In this document: piece by piece, positions 45,467 through 57,541 of the stretch
Numbering within the stretch: the first letter of the stretch is position 1
How the letters are laid out: the number at the start of each line of letters is the position of its first letter
Origin: Drosophila miranda
Taxonomy: Eukaryota > Arthropoda > Insecta > Diptera > Drosophilidae
Length of the DNA: 64,000 bases
Reading direction: 5' to 3'
Assembly: GCF_003369915.1 (NCBI RefSeq)
Contig: NC_046674.1
Coordinates: 23,935,657 to 23,999,656 of the forward strand
The notes under the pieces: generated by a model
What the model was told of the DNA's origin: nothing
The model's input: the letters and a program-made list of their open reading frames with translations, nothing else
Database searches by the model: none
Position numbers and translations under genes: made by a program

Positions 45467-48400
45467 CCTGACTGGCTGATAAATGTGCGTGTGCGGGTGT
45501 CAAGTGCACGCTCGTGAATTCAATTTGATACACAAACTGATTTATCGACTCGCTGTGGCAGTGGCACCATCACCATCACCATCACCATCCCCCTTTGTCT
45601 CTCTTTCTTCCACTATGCCTCAACTTCCTGCCACACGCCATTCATAAGTCAGTCCGTCAGTGGGAGCGCAGTCAGAAGTCAGTCGGAGCCGGAAGTGGAG
45701 ACGATAAAAAATTACATACACTTGTAACTGTTGTCCTCCAGCCCCATACAACCACCCCACCAACCACCTCTTCACCAGCTATGTCTCGACTCCACAGGGT
45801 TTTCTACTGGTACTACTCGTAGTGCTCGTAGAGCTGCAGCCGCCCCCTAACAAGGTTAATTTGTTGCGATCGCAGTCCTCTGTCATTTATCTTCCCTGTC
45901 AGCGGCAACTCCTCCTTCGGATAGATGGAGCCAGCATCGTTCTAATTTGAATTTAACAAGCTCGCAGGGAAACGGCAGAAAAGGAAGTCAGACAGTCAGT
46001 CCATCAGGCCGTCAGTCTATCAGGGAAGCATTGAAAATTAAAAATTTATTGCCAGGCGGGGTGTCAATCATCGCTGGCATCATTCTCAGCCAGAAAGTAA
46101 TAAAGTAACGTTGACAGAAACGCAGTCCATGAAGAAGCGGTGACCAGCGGTGACACTGCAATCGAAATACCCTACTAGAATAGGCGAATTAAGTATTCGA
46201 ATGCTCCCCGATTATCCCTTTTTTGTGCTTTGAATGGTAGAAATTAATGGTAGCTGTAGTCACAGCTTTTTAATCGCTCAATTGAAGACTTTCCCTGGTT
46301 ATCAGAATGTAACTATCAGTCGGATTAACAAACCTATTCGCAAAGCCGACGTATCCCAATCGAAAGCATACAAAATCTCGATAAAAATCCTGCCACAGAG
46401 TTTCACACACACTCTCACCCACTACATCATCATCAATTTGTGTGTTGTGTGTCTGGAGCACCCTCGAAAGCCCCCCGTTAGCCCAACCCAACACTTCGCC
46501 TCCACCCAGTGCTCTATCTACCTAAACTTCCCACCAACCCAGCACTCGGCACACTATCCATTGAACGTTTCAATTTCACTTGTTGGCTTCGATTGTCGCC
46601 TGCAGCCGATGGTTGGGGGAACAATTGAAAGCGACACTTTTATGGTTTTCAGATTTGTGTCCCCTTGTATCGCTCTCCAATTCTGCTCCACTCTGTTCCA
46701 CTTTTTAGAAGTTTTTTTTTCTGGACGGTGTCCGCCCCGTGCTTTATTACATTTGAGCTTTGTTCTTTGGGTCTTGTTCCCTAATTGAGAAATTCTTGGG
46801 CGAATTGCGAGGGGCAAAATTGTTTTAAAGTGTTTGCAGTCTTACTTCCAAAACATTGCATAATAGTTTCAATAATTTTATTTTTATTCGAGCCAAGTTC
46901 TGGTCGGGGTGGTGTCTGTGCTTGGGTCGGGCTGGTCTCTTATTTCGGGGAAATAAAATTTTGTTACATATTTTGCGGCGTCAAATGGCAGCCACAAAAA
47001 TGAATGAAATCGTAAAATTTCTCCCTCCACTCGGACCGCACCGCAGTCAGAGAGAGAGCTAATAACGTACACTCGAAAACCGGATGCGCCACAGACCAAT
47101 GCCGCACAAAAGCTGACCCCACTCTTAACCCACTGATGGCCACTGTCCCTGTCCCTCCCCCACTATCACAGCTAAGTCAGCATGTGTGTGTTAGTGTGTG
47201 TTTGTGTGTGTGTGAGGGATTTAAGTGCCGAAACCATTTTTCGGAGAAAGCGAGGAAGCGGAAACTGAACGTCTGACATAACCTCAATTTGTATGCGTTT
47301 CGTTCGTTCTTTCATTTGTTTGTTTGTCTTTGTGTCTCTATCTCTGTCTATTGCTCTCTCGTTTTGCTGGAGATTGCAATTGCATTGGTCCCCTTCCTCT
47401 TCCCGAACTCTCGGCACTCAGTTTTTCTCGCGCTGTGTAAATATTTGATTTTTGCATTAAAGTCAATTTGCTTTCATGATTCCGTAATTCATTGTTTACT
47501 CACGCCAACTTCTATTACGCCTTCAGCCGCACCCCTCACGTGGCACCACCCCCTTGCCATTCAACCAACCCGCTTTGATTGTTTATTTTCATATCCCCCT
47601 GCCACAAAGCCAGCAGCTTCCTGCACCGCAATAAATAGGATATATTTTGATAATCCATTGAATAATTTTTTATAAAATAAGAAAGCTTTACCGCAGAAAA
47701 TGTATTTTCGAACAATTATTGTTGATATTTTGGATATTACACTGGATTGCGAAATTGTTCTCATTTTCTCTGAGTGTGCGATTCGGCATCCCGCATTTCC
47801 GCTGCATTTCCACAGACACGACACCAGGCCGGGCTTTGCGATATCCGCATCATCTTTGTTTGTTGCTCGCAGCTCGCAGGTTTTCCTTCCTACTATCACC
47901 CCTGTGGCACTGCCTTTTGTCTGCCCCCAATTCCCTTGCCACAATCAACAATCCACAGGATAGTCCCTGCCACAATTCCAGCTCCAGCTACAGCTCCAGC
48001 ACCAGCTTCGGTCTGTTTTAATATGCGCACTCAACGTTAGAAATTAAATCTGGCTCTCGAATGTTATTTGCGCTTTTCGTTTATTTATTTATTTATTATT
48101 TGCTTACGCGGCTGGCAGTTCCTGGCACCAGCTCCAGACCCGATCCGGGATCCGGGATCCGGGATCCTGGTCCTGCCCCAGTTTTCATTAGGTAATGCAT
48201 AATAAGCTCAAGAGCTTGTGCAAGTGAATTTAATTTATATTTTTGTGTATGTATTGTACGACTGAAAAGGTCTCTGGTATGGTCCCATGAAAAAGCAATT
48301 ACAAAACTGAATATGAATTAAAAACTTCGGATTTCAAGTTCCATTGTTAGTGACGAAACGGGTGAAAATGTTTAATAAGAGTGCAATGATAAAATAACGC

Positions 48401-49692
48401 CTTAACCATGGATTTCAGCATCATGTAAATGAAAGAATATAACTACCAATAAACAGAACCTCCATCCCAAATGAGCGCCCATATGTCGAGAGTTTATTGC
48501 TTCAACTTAGCAGCCACTTAGCCCCCAGACATGGCCATGGCCATCATCAAACATCAAAGCTTTTATGTGGGATCGCACGGGAAGCACAATGAAAGTCGGG
48601 CATTACCTCATGCATTACGCAAGATGCTGTGCTTGGAAATGGCAAAGTCAAATCAATACGACCCACCATCAATATCCCTCAGATATCCCCCTATCCATCC
48701 ATCGAGCATCTATCGAGAAGCATCGACTGGCAGCATTATTATAAGAGGCGCGTCGCGTGCAATTTTAACGAGCTTACGCATTTTATCGCCAGCAGCAGAG
48801 GCAGAAGCAGCCGCAGCAGCAGCAGCAGCAGGAGTACGGAGACCGCAGGAGAACACTGTCATCGCCTCATCATCAACAGGCGATGTGACTGCAGTAAAAA
48901 AGAATCTAATTTAGTGCGAGGTTTGCATACAAATTGTGCTCCGACCACGACCACAGCAGTAAAGGAATGCCTGCGTGACAATGAGGCGAATGGTGGCAGT
49001 GTGGATATGAGGTTCGAGGGTGTTAATCCGCCATTGATGTCACGATATACATTGATTCGCCATTTGGCTTATGCATTTTTCATTAATTGTCTTGTCGCTG
49101 GCAATCTCCACTCCCTTTGAAAAGAGTGTTTGTGTGTGTGTGTGTGTTAGAGGTCTGTGCCAAACAATTTAATCAGAAATTCTAATTCGAATCCAAAGTT
49201 GGGTTCAAGTTTTTAATGACTTTTCCAACTCCAAGTCTATGCAGGCTCAAACTTTCAGTCGGGGCCCAGCGTCAGAGGAACTGCAATTACAGCAATCGAT
49301 GCCAGAGCTCGAGCACGGGCTGGGGCTCGGGTGTTGTGGATGCTCTATTCTGGCAGGTGGCTTTCAAGTTAGACACAACAGCAAACAAAACCAGGTAGAA
49401 CGCAAACCGCTAATCGCGTTACACAAAACTTTGCCTCAAAAGCAAAAGCTCTCGCGGCAGGCAATCGAGTGCGAAATTCCACATACGCCCCGTGTGACGC
49501 GGTGCTGGCGTGTGACGTGGCGATAGCGAAAGCATTCAAGTCATTTCCGCTTAGGCAATCAGTTTGACGGCATCCAGGTGAGCCGAGACATGACACATGA
49601 GGCCGCGTGCTGTTGTCGCTCTGCATTTGAATGCCGCAAAAGGCTGCTCGGCGTAACCGACACACAAGCAAATAAACATGGCTGCCATCTGG

Positions 49693-49706
49693 CCACTAGA
49701 TGGGGC
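49693..49706 (+). promoter_or_regulatory. CTCF-like insulator motif
   Basis: CCACTAGATGGGGC matches the CTCF consensus CCASYAGRKGGCRS at all but one position (G for C in GGC). It stands alone in an 8-kb gene-free stretch between the tetraspanin and ppk26 genes, a plausible place for a domain boundary. Binding is inferred, not shown. Confidence 0.4.
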
Positions 49707-52208
49707 ACAGTGCATCGCATATTTCAAAGAAAATGGCGAAAATATTAGAAATACTTGGCTTATAGAATAGCGATATTCGCAGCACGGTGTTTCCTCAACC
49801 GGAAACAGGAAACCGGAAATTTAAAGCCTTGCCAAGCAAATCAAACGATTGGCCGCGACTCTGCTTCCACTTTGTTATTTGTTGTTGCTATGCAGTTGAT
49901 TGTTAATGTTGCATTCGTTGCCTCTGTTGCCTCTTTTGCCTCTGTTGCTTCTGCCAGACACTGCGGACAGTTTGAGTTGCATTGTGCAAAAGTTTAATTA
50001 CAATTTGTACTTTTTTTCGAGATATTTTCCGTAAAAGCGGAAGAAACTTTTTATTGATATTGTTGTGCAGGGGGGGGCAAAGTGGTATCCGCCGCCTCAA
50101 TGTCAAGTGTCATGTTATCCCCCGACTTATTCATGTCTGCCAACAGGACACAAAGCGGTGGAGAGCTTCAACCGGAGCGGAACGGAGGAGAAAGGAGAAA
50201 TTACTTGCAAATTGATTACTGGTATTGCCAGCCCTGACTTTGAGTGGCTTTTACCCGTACTGCTTAATAGCCGATGTCACATTATCAGCGTCTGAGCGAA
50301 CCGAATGATGTAATGCACACACACAAACAAGCCACGCACACACACATGGTAGTGGATCCCAAGGCATGGGATGCCACCACCAACTTTGCCGCTACAATAA
50401 TGAGGGAGCTGCAGACAGCAGGGAGGCAAAGGCGAGTGTCGCCGGAGTAAGGAGGAACAGTTGTGAGAAGCAGCAACATTATTCCATCAACAGAACAGTG
50501 TGCAAAATTTATAAATATTAGTCTGCAAAGGTAGCGTAAATAAAATAATTGAATACAAAAAACAAAAACACACTGATAAACAAAAGGGATAGATGGACAG
50601 ACACAGCCATTCACTCACACATACTTGAACAGGGGAATACATAATTCGCTAAAAGAGTTGAAAGAAGAGAATGAAAATGATCCCTGCAAGAGAAAGCAGG
50701 CAATATCTCTAAGCAGATCTGAAACCTCAATTGTTTAAGCATCGTCTATCATTTTAAGATGCTCGTACATACATATGTACAATATTGTCCTTCAATTTGT
50801 ATGGATTAGGGCTTGTTTATAGCTACGTTCCTGCCAAATATGAAGATTATTCTGACCACTCTGTACTCTGCTACTCAATGAACCAACTTCGAACTATCTT
50901 CCAGATATATTGAAGCACCTCTCGTGTGCTGGCTGTAATCAATAAAGCTCTCGAGACAGCCTTGGCAGCCATCAGTCGGAAATTGTCATAAATTCATTTT
51001 TATATGTGAATCAAATTGGCAGGCACGAATGCGCCACCGAAGTGAAAAGTGCCTGAGGCAGATGGCTATGGAAAATAATGCCCAGTGCCACGCCCATTGG
51101 AGATCTGGAATTGTTGCACTCTGTGCCGGGCGTTATGAAACTTTTGCACATGTGCATGGAAATTTTATGAGGTATGCAAATGTGTCAACTTTATTTGCAA
51201 TATTTCGACACATTTCGACACTTGTTGCCATAATGTACTGCGCCCAGGACCCTGTGTCGACGCCGTCCATGCGATCCATGCATATGTACATACATATATC
51301 AGGAGCTTCGTCGCAGGTCACGTACCGTACCGTACTACAGTCGCGCACAACTGTTGCACAACTCTTTGGGGTTCACTGTTGCGTGCCGCCATTTGCACGG
51401 GTTCATAAGTTCCGCTGCCTGTCTGGCAATTGAATTAAAGTAAATGACAACGAATGCATATATCAGTATACTGCATCGACGTTGCAATTTTAAAGCCTAC
51501 TTTCCAGGGACTCGCCGTGTGGCTGTGGCTGTGGCTGCGGCTGTGGCTGCGGCTGTGGGTGTGGCGGTGGCTGTGACTGCGGTTGGGAGTGGCTAAATTT
51601 GCCTGAGTGGGAGTGCATAATTGCAGCTATTGTTTAAATATTTGCCAACATAATTAACTTAATTCAATTGGATTTCCATTAGAGCCGCACGCACAACTTG
51701 AACACTCGTAGTCGCAGTCGGAGTCGGAGGCGGAGTTGGAGATGGAAATGGAGGCTGAGGATGAGTGGAGGTTGAATGGCTGCCGCAGTGTTTGCTCAGC
51801 TAAGGTAGCCCCACCATCTAAGGATATCGAATCAAAGGATTGGCCCCGCATAGCATATGAGCCTAAGGAGAAGAGTCATCCGACTTTGGCTTCGACTTCG
51901 ATGACGTTGTCTATTGACTTTGGAAATCGAATCGAATGCGGCAGCAAATCACACAATAAAATAATTGATTCCATTTCAAATGCACACACACCCGGAGGGA
52001 CAACTGAAGACTTGGCAGGATGTGCGGGTCGTATCGTGTATCATCTGGTAGATGCCAATGCCAATGCTGGCAAGGATACGACTCCTTTGGCTGTCTGGTG
52101 CTGAGTACAACTTTATTTTCATTGTTTGCAGATTAAACATTTAGCGCAGCACACATACGGAGCAAAAAAAACAAAAAAAAATACAGACTACCAGGGGCAG
52201 CTCTGTGG

Positions 52209-52258
52209 CCAAGTGCCACTTGGTTATTTATAAGGAGGCCTTTCCATTAGGCCTCCTT
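52209..52258 (-). other. Hairpins at and just after the ppk26 stop codon
   Basis: AAGGAGGCC (52232-52240) and GGCCTCCTT (52250-52258) form a perfect 9-bp stem with a 9-base loop that contains the TAA stop codon (52249-52247). A second palindrome, CCAAGTG-C-CACTTGG (52209-52223), follows in the mRNA. Both would form in the transcript of the channel gene. Confidence 0.7.
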
Positions 52259-54339
52259 GTTGACCGCTTGCAGGAGCTCTTTACGGGTCTTGCGGCGCAT
52301 TCGCAGATTAGAAATGAGACGTACGGTGCAGAAATAGACCAGCTCCACGATGCTTAGCATGGAGACGCCCATGAAGAGGCCCAGGAGACCGCCGCAGTTG
52401 GCCAGAAAGTCGGTGGTGCCGTAAAGCTCGGAGCGGCGCGAGGTCAGGAACTGGGCCTCCTTGAAAAAGAGAGAGACACGCGACATCTTCATCCTGAACA
52501 GCGGGGAAGGAGCTGTGAGAATGGATCTTGTTATGATCTTGTTATTTGGTTGCTCACCCTTCTAGCTTGGTCTGTGTCTCCTTGCCCTCGGGCGTGTCCC
52601 TATTGATCACCGTCTTGTAGTCGAAGTCCGCCTGGGAGATCTCCGCCTCGTAGGCTATTGACGTGCATGACGGCAAGCAGTTGCACTCGGTCTCACCGCG
52701 GGTATTCTCCCCTGACGACACCAGCCCCTGGTTAAACTCCCTGAGCAGCAGCTCGTCCTCCGCCTTGTGGTAGCACTTGACATTGGCCGCGCCACAGACG
52801 GGCATATTCACATTGCCTGTACGGGGAACCCATGAGGGAGATTTCAAAGATTTCAATTGAGCAACTTACGCGGCATCGAGAACTTGACACAGCCGCACTT
52901 GGTCAGGGTGAAATTGGCCAGACACTCCAGTTCGCAGTTGCTCTGGGAGTAGATATTGAAGAAGCGCAGATCGCGCTCTTTTTGGAAATAGCACTGCCGG
53001 CGGCCCGGCTCGTAGTGCTTCAGTCCGTCCGAGGTGGTGATGATCTTGGGCCGGATAGAGATGAGCACCTCCTGGTCGAAGGGTATGCGGAAATACTGCT
53101 TCGATACTTGGGCCACATCTCCGGGGGTGTGTAAAAGAATCTGAAAGGGAAACGTAAGTTCTGTTTTTGGTGTGTTCCGCGAACGGGAGATTCTCCACCT
53201 TGAAACCCTGAACAGGACCACGGCACATATCATCAAAGTCCATCTCCATGCCACCCATAAACAGGTAGAGACCAGCCCTGGATCCAGGCCCCAGCACGCG
53301 ATTGGGATACGGGGATGTATCAGCGCTAGCGCTGTAGCCATCCTCCACATTCCAGTCCATGGACAGACGATTCTCCTCGCGGAATATAAAATCGGGAATG
53401 ATGCTGGAAGATTCTCTAGTGTAAGTGGATCTCGCATCATCGGAAACTACCCACAACTTACCCCTCGGGGCGATAGATCTCGGCGGGACTGAGCGAGTTG
53501 AAGCTGTAGCAGACTCCATCTTCGGTGACGAACTTGTGAAAAATGTCGCTGCACTTGACGGGCATATTGCGCCACTTGCAGTTCAGGTAGGTGTCGTCGA
53601 AGAGAGGCGACACCTCGGTCAGAGAATCGATGATCTCCATGCCCTTTTTGGTGTTCTTGCCGAGGGCAATGTCGTGTAAATGGGGTTCGCACACCTGGGT
53701 CACGGCGGTATACAACTCTTTTCTATGAACAAAGAGTGAGGTAGGGAAATAACATCAGGAATGGTTGGGAGCAGGAGCGGGGGCAACTTACTGCTTATCG
53801 GTGAGATCCACTATTCCACTGACGTTGAGGGCAAAGTCACGAACCTGGTGGTAGCAGTCGGTGAAATTGAATATGGAACGTCGCGTCTTCGTCTCAGGAC
53901 AAACGGTGACGGCAGGGAAGGGGATCTGCCAGACGGGCGTGGACTTCTCGGCGAAGCTCACGATCACCGGATTGTTGTTCCACTTGTCCCAAATGTTGAG
54001 GGTCAGCTTGCAGCAGGTGAAGATGGATAGCAGCAGCACGCTGACCCAAAACAGGCGCTCCAGCCAGGGGCGCTTCTTCTCGCCCAGATACCGAATGCCG
54101 TGGATGGTCGTGTAGTCGCAGTATTCATGGATGATGGCCTTGGCCGCCTGAAAGCCGCTTCCGTACTTAATCTGCTTCTTGGTGTCCACCTCGTCCTCGC
54201 TGTCATCCGAGACGGTCTCCCGAAAAGCTGGCGCCGCCCTGGCCATCAGAGCAGCCCGCTTCCACTGGTTCGCGCCGGACAGCTGGACCCTCGTCAGGTC
54301 GTGGCTAGGTGTATGTGGCTGGGTGCTGTCGGTAGACAT
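52247..54339 (-). CDS. DEG/ENaC (pickpocket) sodium channel subunit, ppk26-like
   Basis: Six exons read leftward: 54339-53792, 53722-53462, 53415-53199, 53140-52870, 52816-52558, 52493-52247; phases 2, 2, 0, 1, 2; exactly 600 residues. Subunit of a non-voltage-gated cation channel in the plasma membrane. In D. melanogaster ppk26 works with ppk in mechanical nociception of dendritic-arborisation sensory neurons. Visible features: cytoplasmic HG gating motif (H80-G81 in TTIHGIRY); TM1 at about 93-115; FPAVTVCP post-TM1 motif; a large cysteine-rich extracellular domain with CNCLPSC near the second membrane segment; TM2 with GLFMGVSMLSIVE (557-569), including the GVS selectivity filter. A TATA box lies at 54422-54414. 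The identity ppk26 (CG8546) fits the neighbouring genes but is not search-verified. Confidence 0.87.
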
Positions 54340-54413
54340 GGTCGAAACTGAATCCGGTCCGACCTGCTGCAGTTGCGTTGACTAAGTCAGGAGAGCGCAC
54401 GCAAAGGCTTCGT

Positions 54414-54422
54414 CTTTTATAG
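54414..54422 (-). promoter_or_regulatory. TATA box of the ppk26-like gene
   Basis: CTATAAAAG on the minus strand, 75-83 bases upstream of the ATG at 54339, which predicts a 5' UTR of about 45-50 bases. Confidence 0.6.
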
Positions 54423-54424
54423 CT

Positions 54425-57400
54425 GGCCGGAGAGGTGCGGCTGCCCAGGAAGCCCGTTGGGGCCCTGGATCTGCCCCCGAAGGATTCCTGCACGCATCAC
54501 GCATCGTATACGCGGAAATTCGTCAGGGCTTGACGCAGAAAAAGAACAGAGAATGGGTGAGGGGGACTGGGCGCCTCAGTTTTCGGTGGCGTTTCAATTA
54601 CTTCATTCGCTAAGCTGTTGTAATTTGCAAGCTCGCACCCGGCAAAAGTCGGACTGTAGAGCAGTCCCGGGGGCAGCAGCAGCCAGTCGGAGTAATTGTC
54701 AGCGCTGACCCAATGCCGGCTAAATGTTACCTTCGAGCCCGCTCTGGGTGAGGCATTCTAATTAGCAGTCGCGCACTTTAAGCTCCCCAAGCCCAGGGCC
54801 TGGGCTTGGGCTTGGGCTCGCTTCAACCACATCTGCATCCGGTGTCGAGGTGCACCTGAACTACGGCAAAATTGAAAAGGCTGTTGTTCCTGCTCCTGCC
54901 GCGCATTGCAACTGCTAGGTGCAGGGCCCAGGCTTATGCATTTTAAATCCCGGAGTCTACTCAACTGCTGGCCACTCGACTGCAGGCGCTTAGCACGACC
55001 TCGAAACAAAATGGCAAACGGCCGCAGACGCAGACAATGTCGAGTCAAATCCTCAGGTTAAACGCGGCATAGCGGCACAGTAACAAAAAGGAATGGAATA
55101 TTTGGCCACTTGAACACTCAATACACTACCTTTCCTTTCGAAAAGAACATAAATATATCTGGAAACTTTTTCATACCAAGTCCAAAAGCAATTTAAAATT
55201 AAAAAATTGTATTTTTCAAGTCCACACATACACAAATGTCTCTATAGCAATACCAATGCCTCCGAAGGACTACTGCGCGCATCATGCATGCATCTATGGT
55301 TCTTTACCTAAATCATACAATATTTAAGGAGTTTTAAAAAACTCTACACCATTAATCTTATAATAAACAGCTTAGCTGTATTTCGAGTATTTCCAAACAT
55401 CAATGTTGCCGTAGAAGCTCTAATTTCATTAAAAAAAGGAAACTTGGAATGGAACTACATATATGTATATAATATGCACAAGATACAAGAGTGTAAGTTA
55501 ATGTATCTAAAAAAAATCGATAGGAAGGAAAAAAAAGGTAAATCATTCTGCTTGATAGGAGTCTCCCGATCATTCAAATATATTCCTCGCCCAGATCGCT
55601 CCCTTTATAGCCGATATATAGCCAAAAGATCTGGAGAAGGGTCTATTTCCCAGGAGCCAAAGAATACAAGCTGTCGAGCGGCATTTAAACCTCGAATACG
55701 AAAATTAGGCTGATTTTTTTAAGACTCAATCATTTTCGGGTGTCAATCGTTTGGCAGGATCGTTTCCGATTACGAAAAAACATGTCAAGCTCAGATCAGC
55801 TGTTGTATAGCCCAGCCAAAAGATCGGGGCACTATTTATCGGCCCAATAGTGGCAGATCGGCGAAAGACCTACTCTCAGAGATTCGAGAGTGCGACGACC
55901 TTTAATGTTCGTAAAATATCATATTGAAGGACCTCCTTAAGATCACTTTATTTATTATAATTTACAAGCAACTGTCCAAGGCTGATTTGAAAGTCATCAT
56001 ACCTTTATTTTGTGGTCCAAAAAAGCGCCGCAATAGCCAGTGGCAAGGACATGAACAACAAACAGGGGTACATCAACCAGAGGCGCCGCCACACACAACA
56101 CGATGCGACCGTTTTCGTTGCGCAATTTAATAAAGTTAACTGCATTCTGGCTGGGCATTGTGTCTAGGTTTTTGGGGGCTGGAACTTGCAACTCCACGAC
56201 AGCCAGGAACTCACCTTTTGTTGGGACTTTTCATTATCGTGGAGCTTTGCTTTCAACAATGTTGGCATTGTCCTTGCCCTCCCTTTTTTCTGTTGCCTGT
56301 TCTCGGTTCTGGCTCTAAATATTTACACACTCCACTGTCTGGCAGGGTCTGTCGTCGGTGTCGGTAGGGTCTCTCACAGTCTGGCGATCTTCATTTATTT
56401 TAATGAGCTCGAAAATAGAATTTCTAATGCGTCGCAGAAGACCCTGCGAGCTGTTGCACCCAAGGACAGAGTCTCAGGGTGCCTAAAAACTTTCCCTTTC
56501 AAAGTTCCGCATTAAAAAGACTCAACTGGATATGTGTATTATCTGTATATGTATATATATGTATATGTATTTGGTATATCCATTTGTTTAATACATTTCA
56601 TTTGCTTGTTTATATGCTTAAGCTGGAGGACATTGAATTGAATGTTGTTACCTTTACTAGTTACAAATTTGGTTGCCTGCTAGTACATAATGTATAGGTT
56701 TATCCTATTTACATAGCCGCTACTTTTGATATTTGTGGGTATTACAGATTATATAGTTATTAAGTTTACGCGTATGTGATTATAGTACTATATAATAGAG
56801 CTCTCTGCCGCACAAGTTTCTCCGAATTTGTTTTTGAAACACCTGTTGTTCCTATGCTACTTCTGATATACTTCTGATATACAATTTGCGTGGCTTCATT
56901 TTGTTGTCTCGCTACGATAATTATGCTTGATAGATTATAAAAAAAAAATTAAATTAAAACGAAAGCCTGGGCATTAACAATGATCTTATGATTCTTTAGT
57001 TTGTATCCTTGTAATTGCTGTTTAACTATATACAAAGCTCGTTGCCGTTTCCCGTTTAATCTGCCACATTGTCCCATTGTAACATTATACACATATCCCC
57101 CACTCTGCGGACAGACGCTGACAGCTTAAGCCTTCCATAATTTTACCTATACGTTCACTTTTGCAGTTCTGAAACCCCAACAAATATCCTCGTTTGAAAC
57201 GCTAAACCCAAAGGACATGCGAACAACCCAAACATAAAAGACCAATACGATTACAAGTATCGTACACTTGCATACGAATATACGTATACCTCGTACACCT
57301 GTTTGTAATTGTAATAGCTACCGTAGTTATATCTGGTTTATCTGTATGTCATACGTACATATGTATATCTATAGCTAATTTAAAATGATATGTTTGCTGT

Positions 57401-57541
57401 AATTAACGTCCTCTTCCCGCCGGTTAGTCTGTTACAAAAATACTGAAGAATTGCACTTTTATCGGATATCGGATAAAGATAAACACCTCACAAGACCCCA
57501 ATCCAAAGGCAGTTCTCTCTGAATACTGCTGCCCGATCGAC
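54425..57541. other. Intergenic region and 3' UTR of the zinc-finger gene
   Basis: The right half (about 56.5-57.5 kb) is AT-rich, with TATATGTATATG stretches, and probably holds the 3' UTR of the leftward zinc-finger gene. The left half has GGGCCT/GGGCTT repeats near 54790-54820. No supported gene. Confidence 0.5.

Larger units (their letters stand above)
44310..52240. other. Eight-kilobase non-coding region
   Basis: No supported gene. The longest ORF (46234-46788 plus) has no domain or splice partner. Tandem sequences include GGCT at 45438-45466, GGGCGT near 45216-45238, CGGGATC units near 48146-48168, GT near 49131-49147 and TGGCTG near 51520-51570. A CTCF-like site is at 49693-49706. ATG-poor AT-rich segments are common. 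Confidence 0.5.

Noticed and set aside
46234-46788. 184-codon plus-strand ORF
   Set aside because: Long by Drosophila intergenic standards, but no recognisable domain, promoter or codon pattern.
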